In this document: positions 1 to 8,600 of the stretch, piece after piece | Layout: every line of letters begins with the position of its first letter | How positions within the stretch are numbered: position 1 is the stretch's first letter | DNA from: JAICKM01 sp035693165 | Lineage (GTDB): Bacteria > Chloroflexota > Chloroflexia > QHBQ01 > JAICKM01 | DNA length: 28,755 nt | Assembly (NCBI GenBank): GCA_035693165.1 | Contig: DASSGZ010000562.1 | Coordinates: 1-28,755 of the forward strand | Direction: 5' to 3' | Position numbers and translations under genes: made by a program | Notes under the pieces: model-generated | Databases searched by the model: none | Told to the model about the DNA's origin: nothing | What the model saw: the letters and a program-made list of their open reading frames with translations, nothing else

Positions 1-1145
1 GGTGCCGTTCAGCGGCGGCCCGTGCCAGGTGCAACTGAATTTTTCAGGATCCGATACCCGCGCCGGCGCGGACCCGCCCCACCCATCCTGATTCCCCTGC
101 CCGGTGGGTGCTTTCGTGGATGGGCTGAATACGAATGACAATTTTGCCGGCAGCTCCAGGTCTGGTTGGACCGCGCTCCGTATCCCGAGCTACGCAACCT
201 CAATCTTTGCAACGGAACCGCCCAGAGCTATGTCGAAAGGGCATACGCGCCCACAATCATCAAGCGGTCAAACTGGACGGCTCGTCGCATTGACTTGCTG
301 CCGCGGTTGGGCGGCCTGCTGCCGATAGTGCTGTGCCGGTTGGTCCACGCGGCCCTTCCGGCACGGGCCAACAGCGGGGGCGGATCAGGGAGGGATCCGG
401 CAGCCACACCGGCCCGCCCCCGCCCTATGGACAATAACAGCGGGATGGTCGGTGAACGGCGAAGGCAGGTAAGACGAACCTGGCCAAGTGGGTTCACGCA
501 GCCACCGCGCCACGCCAGAGGGGCGCGGCGCGCTGACCCGTCTCACTGACCTTTTGGCATTCCATTGGCTGTCCAACACACGACAATGGCCGGACTGTAA
601 GTAGTCCTGCCGTCAATTTACGTCTAGTGGTAGTAAGGTTGTGGTGATTTGCCAGGGCTCTGAACCCAGAACCCACTGCTTAAGAGGCCGGCGAAAGCCT
701 GTCCACCGCGATCCATATACGTCTAGTTTGTGCGCAATTTGCGCCGGTTCCATCCCGTTTTGTCTGCGGCGATCCGCGAGCATCCACCCGTTTGGCTGTC
801 AACCCGGCTGTCAACATAACGGAAAATTAGTTCGTTTGTCTGGCGTAACAAGGGCACGCTCCACATCTCCTGAGTGCCGGAATCCTCGTTTGTACGCTCC
901 CTGCCCGAATCAAAGCGACCGGCATTATCGTTATGTCTGGCAGCCGGATTTAGCGGCGCCCTTTGCCGTCGATGATGCACTCCCTGACCGGCATCCGAGT
1001 ATCGCCGTCCCCGGTCCGTCCGAAAGGAGTTCGCCTGTGGATACCCTCCAGCCGCCGGCTATGCGCACCCGCGCCGGTCTCGCCCGCGTCGTGGCGATCA
1101 CCAACCAGAAGGCCAGGGCGCTCACACGAGGGAGGAGGCCACACC
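1..1145. other. Long stretch without a supportable gene
   Basis: Open frames here overlap one another on both strands, have no recognisable family motif, and none has a convincing ribosome binding site, so I call no gene. The stretch from about 700 on is probably the upstream control region of the debranching-enzyme gene. It holds a 13-bp perfect odd palindrome at 732-744, a 10-bp direct repeat (GGCTGTCAAC at 794-803 and 806-815) and a repeated TACGTCTAGT near 619 and 718. The first 600 bases may be decayed coding DNA or intergenic sequence continuing from the left of the window. No tRNA was found. Confidence 0.5.
732..744. promoter_or_regulatory. Perfect palindrome, candidate operator
   Basis: GCGCAA-T-TTGCGC is an exact inverted repeat with one central base, the size and symmetry of a dimeric repressor site. 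It lies about 400 bp before the debranching-enzyme start. A tandem GGCTGTCAAC repeat with 12-bp spacing follows at 794-815. No clear promoter could be placed beside them, so a regulatory role is inferred from symmetry alone. Confidence 0.3.
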
Positions 1146-3434
1146 GTGATCTCCGAGACCTTACTTAGCGTCTATCCGGATCTGCGCTTCGCGTATCGGG
1201 GGCATTCGCTCTTGATCACCGACCGCACCGGCGCCATCGGCCACCAATTGCACGGGCTATACGAGCACGCCACCCGCTTGCTGTCGCGCTACACCCTGCT
1301 CGTCAACGGCCGCCCGCCCCGGCTCGACGCCCTCAGCGCCGTCGATGCCTATTCCACCTTGGGCTACTATGTGTGCCCGCCCGCCCCCGACGCCGCGATC
1401 CCCCTGGATGCGCTGGGGCTGCCCCAAGGCGAGCGCGACCGGCAAGTCGTGATCCGCGTCGCGCGGTTCGTGGGCCGGGGGCTGCATGAGGACCTGGAGG
1501 TCACCAACCACGGGTTGGACGAGGCTACACTCGAAATCGCCTGGGACCTGGACGCCGATTTCGCCGATCTCATGGAGGCGCGTGGCGGCCAGCGCCAACA
1601 GGAGGCCCCGGTTGCCGTGAGCTGGCAGGTGACAGGCACCGGCGATGGCACGCTCCGCTTCGATTATCAGCACCCCCGGCTGCGGCGCGGCGTCCTGGTC
1701 CGGTGCCATCCGCACAACGGGCCGCAAGCGACGCACCCGCCCCCGCGGCGCGACGGGCACCGCGTCAGCGTCGCGCTCCACTTACGCCCGCAAGAGCGCG
1801 CCCGCTATTGCCTGACCATTGCCCCCATTGTCGAGGGGCAGGTGTTCGAGCCGCTCTTTGGCTGCGATGCGTTTGGCGCGGTCGGCTCCGGCGCCGGAAC
1901 CCGGCCGCCCGGCGCCCGCGCGGCGCGCACATGGACCGCGCGCGCCACCCGCCTGTCTACGCCGAACCCGCGCGTGCAACGCGCCTGGGACCGGGCCGTA
2001 TCCGATCTGGACGCGCTGGCGCTGGGCGACGGGCAGACACCGGCCGAGTGGGCCGTGCCCGCGGCCGGCATGCCGCTGTATGGCACCCTGTTCGGGCGCG
2101 ATGCCCTCACGCTGGCCGGCCAATCCCTGCTGCTTTCGCCGCACCTCGCCGAAGGCGCGCTCCGCTTGTTGGCGCGCCACCTGGGCACCCACGATGATGA
2201 TTTCTATGACGAGCAGCCGGGGCGCGTCCCCCAGCAAGTGCGCGCCGGTCCCCTGGCCCTGCTCGGCCTCACGCCCTGGCGGCACGACTATGGCGACTAC
2301 GCCGCGCCCTGCGCGTACCTGGTGCTCCTGGGCGGCTACCACCTGGCGACGGGCGACCACCGCCGCGTGCGCGAATTCCTGGATCCCGCCAAACGGGTGC
2401 TCGACTGGCTCGATGAGCGGGCCGATCTGGATGGCGATGGGTTTCTGGAGTACCAGACCCGCTCCCCCAAGGGGCAGCAACACCAGGGCTGGAAGGACTC
2501 CGGCGATGCCGTGCGCTACGCCGATGGGCGGGAGGTGGCGCCGCCGGTCGCCGCCTGCGAAATCCAGGGCTACTGGTACGCGGCCAAGCTCTTGATGGCC
2601 GAGGTCTTCCTGCACGTGGGCGAAGGCGCGCGGGCGCTGGAGCAACTGCGGGCCGCGCGGGCGCTCAAGCGCCGCTTCAACGCCCGCTTCTGGATGCCCG
2701 AGGAGCGCTTCTTTGCTTTCGCGCTCGATGCCGAGAAGCGGCAGGTGAAGTCGATCGTGTCCAACGTGGGGCACTGCCTGGCGACGGGCATTATTGAGCG
2801 CCGGTATGCCCGCGACGTGGTGCGCCGGCTAATGGCGCCGGATATGTTCTCGGGCTGGGGCATCCGCACGCTGTCGGCCCGCCACCCCGCCTACAACCCG
2901 CTGAAGTATCACCTGGGATCAGTCTGGCCGGTGGAGAACGCGACCACGGCGTTCGGCATGAAGCGCTATGGCTTCCACCGCGAATGCAATGCGCTGGCGC
3001 ACGGGATGTTCGACGCGGCGGCGCTCTTCGAGCACTACCGGCTGCCGGAGACGTTTGGGGGGCACCCCCGCGACCGGGCCCATCCCCACCCCGGCCTCTA
3101 CCCCGACGCCTGCGCGCCACAGGGCTGGTCGGCGAGCGCGATGGTGGGGCTCATCCAGGCGATGCTGGGGCTGTGGAGCTATGCGCCTGCCAACGTGCTG
3201 ATCATCGACCCGGTGCTGCCGGCGTGGCTGCCCGATCTGACGGTGCGCGATCTGCGCATCGGGGCGGGCCGCGTCTCGATTCGGTTCCGGCGCGGGCGCG
3301 ATGGGGCGACCGATTATCGGATTTTGGAGCGCGAGGGTCCGCTCCACGTCGTGCGCCAGCCCCCACCCGACGACCTGCACGCGGGGCCGTTGGCGCGGCT
3401 ACGGGCACTGGGGGGATCGCTGTTGCCCGGTTAA
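1146..3434 (+). CDS. Glycogen-debranching-type amylo-alpha-1,6-glucosidase
   Basis: The product is a 762-aa enzyme of the glycogen-debranching family, expected to hydrolyse alpha-1,6 branches of glycogen or related oligosaccharides in the cytoplasm. The first ~230 residues match the N-terminal GDE beta-sandwich type (the YRGHSLLITDRTG stretch is typical). The rest is an (alpha/alpha)6 toroid. Seen in the toroid are FGRD at about 316-319, DGDGFLEY from 429, the GWKDSGDA block with D451 as a probable catalytic acid, and NPLKYH..GSVWP near 585. I chose GTG 1146 because GGAGGAGG lies 7-9 nt upstream (1129-1138); the frame stays open back to 963, but that extension has no similarity to the family. 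There is no signal peptide. It is separated from the sugar operon downstream by insertion-sequence debris, so it is probably its own transcription unit. A related trehalase-like or mannosylglycerate-hydrolase-like specificity cannot be excluded. Confidence 0.88.
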   Translation: MISETLLSVYPDLRFAYRGHSLLITDRTGAIGHQLHGLYEHATRLLSRYTLLVNGRPPRLDALSAVDAYSTLGYYVCPPAPDAAIPLDALGLPQGERDRQVVIRVARFVGRGLHEDLEVTNHGLDEATLEIAWDLDADFADLMEARGGQRQQEAPVAVSWQVTGTGDGTLRFDYQHPRLRRGVLVRCHPHNGPQATHPPPRRDGHRVSVALHLRPQERARYCLTIAPIVEGQVFEPLFGCDAFGAVGSGAGTRPPGARAARTWTARATRLSTPNPRVQRAWDRAVSDLDALALGDGQTPAEWAVPAAGMPLYGTLFGRDALTLAGQSLLLSPHLAEGALRLLARHLGTHDDDFYDEQPGRVPQQVRAGPLALLGLTPWRHDYGDYAAPCAYLVLLGGYHLATGDHRRVREFLDPAKRVLDWLDERADLDGDGFLEYQTRSPKGQQHQGWKDSGDAVRYADGREVAPPVAACEIQGYWYAAKLLMAEVFLHVGEGARALEQLRAARALKRRFNARFWMPEERFFAFALDAEKRQVKSIVSNVGHCLATGIIERRYARDVVRRLMAPDMFSGWGIRTLSARHPAYNPLKYHLGSVWPVENATTAFGMKRYGFHRECNALAHGMFDAAALFEHYRLPETFGGHPRDRAHPHPGLYPDACAPQGWSASAMVGLIQAMLGLWSYAPANVLIIDPVLPAWLPDLTVRDLRIGAGRVSIRFRRGRDGATDYRILEREGPLHVVRQPPPDDLHAGPLARLRALGGSLLPG

Positions 3435-3719
3435 TAAGGCAACCAGTCTTTACACTTTTCTCTGACCGGATGCTAACCCGTCCCCCAGGCACACCAAAGC
3501 CGTCAAGCGCCGTGGGCTGGACCGCTCTTACGCGGCAGGAGGGTGCAAGACCCAACGATCCATGACATGCGCGTGGATACCTGGTTAGCCCGGTGCCTGC
3601 TCAGTACAAGCAAGAAAGTCCTGTGGCATGTACGCCAATGATGGACAGGCGGCGCTCCGGCCAGGTGGCCGAATCGGGCCGCATCTGGCGGACGGTGGCC
3701 GAATCGGGCCGATTCGGGC
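3435..3719. other. Intergenic DNA with IS-associated tandem repeat
   Basis: No gene is supported. GGTGGCCGAATCGGGCCG occurs twice, at 3664-3681 and 3694-3711 (30-bp period), and is followed by an inverted GATTCGGGCC. This lies just beyond the truncated tnpB end and may be part of an IS200/IS605-type right end or a small dispersed repeat. Confidence 0.45.
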
Positions 3720-3720
3720 C
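3664..3720. repeat. 30-bp-period tandem repeat with inverted arm
   Basis: There are two exact 18-bp copies of GGTGGCCGAATCGGGCCG, offset by 30 bp. The second is followed by GATTCGGGCC, so GAATCGGGCCGATTC forms a near-palindrome. Read on the minus strand the repeat appears as the repeated peptide IGPIRPP, but that peptide is unlikely to be real coding. Confidence 0.7.
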
Positions 3721-3721
3721 G

Positions 3722-4100
3722 CGTGATTACTCCACAGCCCCGAGCGCGGGGTGGCAGCTCCGAAGTGGCAACCGATGCCCGCTAATCCATGGGCAAGAAT
3801 GGTCAGGGCCGCATTATGGTCGCGGTTCAACACAAGCCCACAGCACGGGCCGTTGTAGAGATGCGCGCTCAACGGCAGCAACTGTCTCTGCCCGCACCGG
3901 CTACAGTCCTGCGTGGTGGAGCCGGGATGAATCGCGAGATCCTGGCGCCCGGCCCCTGCTGCCGTGGACGCCAGATAGGCGTGGAACTCCGGCCACGCCG
4001 CGTCACGAATGCGCTTCGCCAGACAGCGATTATGCACCGGGCGGCTCGCGTCAATGTCCCCCACCACCGCTACCACCTGCTGGTTGACGAGGCGCCGGCT
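3722..4100 (-). pseudogene. TnpB/OrfB (IS200/IS605-type) C-terminal remnant
   Basis: On the minus strand the translation carries the TnpB/OrfB C-terminus. It includes a VVGDIDAS stretch resembling the catalytic Asp strand, then a four-Cys zinc finger (CSRCG...CCGL) followed by NRDHNAAL, the family's third catalytic-Asp region (usual form ADHNAA). About 125 of the usual 350-400 residues remain. The N-terminal part upstream of about 4100 is gone and the open frame continues into unrelated low-complexity Arg/Pro sequence. It is therefore a dead relic. It could have moved with the repeats at 3664-3720, which lie at its 3' side. No tnpA is visible. Confidence 0.8.
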
Positions 4101-4372
4101 GTGCTGTTGGGGCCAGGGCAGCGCATCTGCCCGGCGTGCTGGACCGCCCTGCCCGACCGGCCGCTGCCCGGCCCCGCCCCGCGCCCGCCGGCGCCGCCGA
4201 TGCCCTGTTCCGCGCAGGCGCTGGAGGTGATCGGCCAGACGGGTTCGACGAGGCGGCCCAGGCGCTGCGGTTGCGCTATGCGGAGTTGCTGCGAGCGCGG
4301 GGCGCGGTGGCGGAAGCGGTGGCCTACTACCAGGCGCTGGCCGGTTTCCGGCCGCGCTCGCGACAAGGGTAG
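4100..4372 (+). pseudogene. Possible degraded zinc-ribbon/TPR-like gene end
   Basis: In two different forward frames there are pieces that read like protein: a CPACWTALPD zinc-ribbon-like stretch near 4125-4160, and an alanine/arginine-rich helical pair ending at a stop at 4370-4372 (DEAAQALRLRYAELL, AEAVAYYQALAGF). The second has the look of a tetratricopeptide repeat. Joining them needs a frameshift. I do not recognise the parent gene and this may be chance in GC-rich DNA. Confidence 0.25.
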
Positions 4373-4439
4373 CGCGGGATGGGTGGTTGGGACAGACGAC
4401 GCGCGGCAACCGGGCCTGGCGCGCATGCGGATAGCGCAC

Positions 4440-4524
4440 CCCCAGCCCGACCATGGGGAATGGCTGCGGGTCGCCTTGGTGCAGGCAGCCCGCGCAGCGG
4501 TGCGCACCAAGGGGACGTACCAGG
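4440..4524 (+). pseudogene. IS110/IS116-type transposase C-terminal fragment
   Basis: A short forward frame encodes WLRVALVQAARAAVRTKGTY, which closely resembles the C-terminal Transposase_20 region of IS110/IS116/IS902 transposases (family form LRRALVQAAWAAVRTKGSY). Only about 28 residues are recognisable. The frame then diverges and stops at 4565. A fragment of the N-terminal half of the same family sits on the opposite strand at about 4917-5150, so the two probably derive from separate or rearranged IS110 copies. Confidence 0.65.
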
Positions 4525-4765
4525 GTACGAGCAACTTCTCGAAGAGCGCTACTCCTGGGAGGTGATGGAGCAGGTACACGAGGATGTGCTGATGGTGGCG
4601 CAGCGGCTCCTCGATTTCTACCAGGGCGGACCGCGGCCCACGTATGAGGATTTTGAGTTTGTAGACGCCTTGGAGCGGATGCAGGAGCGCGAAGCGAATG
4701 GCCTGGTCAGTTGCAAGCGTCGCAGTGTGAACGTGGCCCTACGCAAGCTGAGAAAGGAGCCGAAA
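4523..4765 (+). pseudogene. Unrecognised helical gene fragment
   Basis: A forward frame from about 4523 gives a charged, helix-forming peptide (YEQLLEERYSWEVMEQVHED, then LMVAQRLLDFYQGG and DFEFVDALERMQ). Its composition looks more like genuine protein than the surrounding Arg/Pro-rich frames. No start codon with a ribosome binding site is visible, and the frame runs on into glycine/arginine sequence to 4948. I do not recognise the family. It is best read as a fragment caught between broken insertion sequences. Confidence 0.3.
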
Positions 4766-4913
4766 TGCACTTCCGCATCTCAGTGGGGAATTGGGGGTGG
4801 GTTTGGGGGCGACCAGCGGGACCTCCTTGTGCCCGACGGGGCAAAAGGGCGGCCGCCAGCAGATCGGCCGGGGGCGCCAAGCGCCCGCAGGAATGCTATT
4901 ACGCGCTCTCAAT

Positions 4914-5165
4914 TTAGCAGATTCTTAGCAAGAGTGTTGGTCGCATGAATACACCCGTACTCTCCATGACGACATGGGTCAGGCCGGTCTCGGCCAACCA
5001 GTCCCGCAAGGCTTCCAGATCGGCTAACATCGTCGCGAACTTGCGGCTCTCGTAGTGTGGTTGGCCCCGCGCATCAGGAGGCATGCGACAGGCGGCCACA
5101 AATTTCTTGTGGCCGTCCAGCCCGGCACAGTGGGTATAGAATTCCTGTATCGAAGCACCCCCCTT
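4914..5165 (-). pseudogene. IS110-family transposase N-terminal fragment
   Basis: The minus-strand frame encodes YTHCAGLDGHKKFVAAC, followed later by THVVMESTGV. These are the first Asp (GLDxHKK) and the Glu (MESTGVYW) of the DEDD RuvC-like catalytic centre of IS110 transposases. After MESTGV the sequence departs from the family (usual YWKPV) and the frame stops at 4914, so roughly the first 75 of about 350-400 residues remain. The element cannot encode a working enzyme. IS110 elements lack long terminal repeats, and no boundaries could be placed. Confidence 0.82.
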
Positions 5166-5619
5166 CGGCGAGTGGCAAGGTTGCCGGTCAGGATACTGAC
5201 CGGGCACCGCCTCCGCAGAGAGACTGCTAAACATGCTATCCCCAAAGGATGCCACAATCGGATGGACCTCCAGGTGCCCCAGGGCACGCTAGTCGACGGG
5301 CTCGCAGCACCAAGGCGCATCGCCCTTGGACCAGTATCGCTCAGGTTATACCGCCCGGCTGGCGGACTCGCCAAGCCGGGGGCATTTCATCTATGGATAT
5401 GGCGCACGGGCGTGGCAGCATGGCCGCTGGTATGATGATCCGCCGTAGGTGATATGCTACAATAGTACAAACAAAAATCCTGGTACACCTTCTAGTTTGC
5501 TGCTCATTGGCAGCGAATAATATGCCACCCTGGAGCATCCAGCGTTTGGGCCGCTGCGGGAACTAACTGCCGCTGCAATCCGCAACGAGGTTCTTGTTGA
5601 GATCCAGGAGGAGATGACG
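5166..5619. other. Upstream region of the hybrid sensor gene
   Basis: No gene is supported in this 450-bp stretch. Its left part is probably residual IS sequence. The right part carries the candidate promoter at 5435-5463 and an A/T-richer leader of about 150 nt before the start codon. Confidence 0.45.
5435..5463 (+). promoter_or_regulatory. Candidate promoter of the hybrid sensor gene
   Basis: The -10 is TACAAT at 5458-5463, preceded by TG at 5455-5456 (extended -10). A weak -35, ATGATC at 5435-5440, lies 17 bp upstream. Transcription would start near 5470, giving a leader of about 150 nt. The same ATGATC hexamer occurs 17 bp before the -10 at 9175. Confidence 0.5.
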
Positions 5620-8600
5620 ATGCCGCACACGCCAAGGATTGGCATCCAAATTGGACCAGGTGACCCCTTCTGGGTCCAGGTGCGCGAGGTCATGTGGCAG
5701 CGCGCGCAAGCGCTCCCGGTCGAAGTGGTCGAGATCGATCTGGAGCATCCCGGCTTATTCCCGCACGACGAGCAGGTCGAGGTGGTCGAAGACCTCCGGG
5801 TGCAAGAGATCGATGCCCTGATCGGCAATGCCCTGACCGCCTATCTGCTCACCAGCATCCCGGACCACGGCATCCCCACTGTCTATCTGCCGGAGACTTC
5901 CGTGCGCCACCCCTGGCTCACCTCCCGACAGGGGCTTTACGATGCCGGGCACATGCTCGGCACCTTCCTGACCACCCACCGGGCGGACGGCGGCGCCGTG
6001 CTGCTGGTGAGCGGCACCATCGGCGGCGACGGCAGCAGCCGCAGCCGGCTCGACGGCTTCCACGCCGCGCTGCCCGCCGACGTTCGATTTGCCATCCACC
6101 ATGTGATCACCAATTGGAGTTATGACGATGGGTGCGCGCAGGTGGCCGCCTACCTGCGCGCCCACCGCGATCTTATCCCGGACGCCATTGTCGGCCTCTC
6201 GGACTCCCTGGCCATCGCCGCCCGCGACGCGGCGGGAGCGCTGGCGCGCCTGGCGCCCTCCACGTTGATCCTGGGCATTAACGGCGACCCCTGGGCCGTG
6301 GCCGCCATCGCCGAGGGCCGCATGACCGCTACTGTCGAAACCGACATTGACGACATCGCTACGCAGGGAGTCAATCTGGCATACCGGGCGGCCCGCGGGG
6401 AGCCGCTACCAGCGTACTTCCGCATCCGCCAGCGCCTGGTCACCACAACCAATGTCGCCGAAGTGGCCACACGCAAGCTGATCAGTCTGGCCGATTTGCC
6501 CACGCGCCTGGTCGGCGTCAACCGGCGTCATGAGCAGCAGCGGGTCACGCAACTCGAAACCAGCCTGGCGATTGATCGCCAGGTCGGCTTGATCCTCGAC
6601 GAGCAACAACTCTCGCTGGCGATTACCGCGCTGATCCGCGACAACTACGGCTTTGACGATGCCCGGTTCTTGATCTGGAACCAGGCCGCGGACCGGTTGG
6701 TCGAAGTCAGCGCCGCGCGGAGGGGTGACAACGCGGCGGGCCTCTGCCCGGATCCCGCCGGCCCGCTAGCCTACGTTCTGGCCAACGACCGCATCATCTT
6801 CATCCCCGAGGTGCACGCGAGCCACCGCTTCCCACCCGATCCCGCTTGGCCGGACATGCGGGCGCGAGTGGTCGTGCCGGTCCACCTGGGCGGGGAGATT
6901 GTGGGCGTGCTCGACTTGCAGAACCGCCGGGCGGCGCACCGCACGCGCGAAGAACTCGACGGGTTGCAAGTGCTGGCCGACCAACTGGGCATCTCCATGC
7001 GCAATGCCGAACTCTACGGCCAGGCGCTGGCCGCTCGGGCCAGCGCCGAAAAGGCCGACCGGCTTAAGACAGCGCTGCTGGCCAACGTGAGCCACGAGTT
7101 GCGCACCCCATTGAACGTGATCCTTGGCTACAGCCGGGCCGCGCTCGACGCCCTGCCTCAAAGCGAGGCTCCGGCTCTCGCTGGCCTGCGCCAGGATCTC
7201 CTGCAAATCTATCGCAGTGGCGAGGATCTGTTGCGGTTAATCAACGATCTGCTCGATCTCTCCCGCGCCGAGATCGACGAGCTGGATCTGTTGCCCGAGC
7301 GCCTCGACACGCGCGGTTTTCTGGAGGAAGTGTTTCGCGCTGCCGCCGAAGCGATGGGCGCAGGCCGGGCCGTCACGTGGCGGCTCGATCTGCCGGACGT
7401 GCTCCCGCCGATGACGGCCGACCCGTTGCGCCTGCGCCAAGTGCTGCTCAACCTGCTCCACAACGCGCACAAGTTCACCGCTACCGGCCAGATTACACTG
7501 GGTGCTACAGCCCTGGCGTCGGAACTGCACCTCTGGGTCGCCGACACCGGCCTGGGTATCGCCCCGTCCATGCAGGAACAGATCTTCGAACCGTTCATCA
7601 GCGGCGACCCGCGCGCCATGCGGCACGAAGGCATTGGCCTGGGCCTGAGCATCGCCCGCCGGCTGGTCGGGCTGCACCACGGTCGTCTCACCGTAGAGAG
7701 CCATCCCCACCAGGGGAGTACTTTCCATATCTACTTGCCGCAGTCCACCGAGCGGGACCCAGCGTCCGCCTCCGGCGACCAGCAGGTCATCCTGCTGATT
7801 GCCGAGAGGGACCTGCCATCCGCCGGCCTGGTGCAACTTGCCGCCCGGCGTGGCCTGGCCCTGCAGCGGCTGCATCCCGACGACGACCTGGCCCGAGTGC
7901 TCGCAACTAGTGACCCTGCCTTGCTGGCCTGGGATCTGGCGGCCACCGAAGCGGAGAACTGGAGCAGCGTGCAACAACTCCGCGCCCATCCACGACTCAA
8001 GCAGCTACCGGTGCTCCTCTACGATCACCGGCCGGGCAGTGCCGCGCCCGTTCAGGCCGGCATAGCGACCGGCCTGCTGCTCAAACCCGCCGCTGCCGGC
8101 GCGCTGGCCGAGGCGCTGACGGACTTGGCCCCTCCCGAACCCGCCGGCAGTGTCCTCGTCGTCGAAGACGATGCGCAGACACGGGCCTTGCACCATCGCC
8201 TCATCGTCGAGCAGTTGCCCGGTTACCAGGTGCACGACGTGAGCGGCGGACGCGCAGCCCTGGACTTTCTCGCTCACGAGACGCCGAGCCTGGTTATGCT
8301 CGACCTTGCGATGCCGGAAGTTGACGGCTTCGTCGTACTGGAGGCCCTGCGCGCCGAGCCGCGGACGGCCACGGTGCCTGTGCTGGTGTTCAGTGGCCGG
8401 GTCCTCGACCCCGCCGACATCCGGCGGCTGACCGAGGCGCGGGTCATTTTCCAGACCAAAGACGTGCTCTCGCAGCGTGAACTCGCCGATTCGCTACGCC
8501 GCGCGGTGGCCCGCGATACGCTCTTGCCGCCGCCCACCAGCTCGTTAGTCAAGCAGGCCATCGCCTTCATTCAGCAGCATCATGACGAGTCGCTGTCCCG

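Noticed and set aside
600..730. Possible tRNA-like sequence near 620-690
   Set aside because: TAGTGGTAGTAAGG hints at a D-loop, but no matching anticodon stem or T-loop (GGTTCRANYCC) could be found at the right distance.
1085..1111. VVAITNQK in a forward frame, like the start of ParA/MinD ATPases
   Set aside because: Only eight residues match, the glycine-rich Walker A loop does not follow, and the stretch lies in the leader of the debranching enzyme. Most likely chance or a tiny relic.
963..1145. N-terminal extension of the debranching enzyme from ATG 963
   Set aside because: The extra 61 residues are Arg/Pro/Ser-rich without family similarity, and a strong GGAGGAGG site stands before GTG 1146.
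641..1168. Forward open frame of 175 codons
   Set aside because: No recognisable domain, no ribosome binding site, and it overlaps the start of a real gene in another frame.
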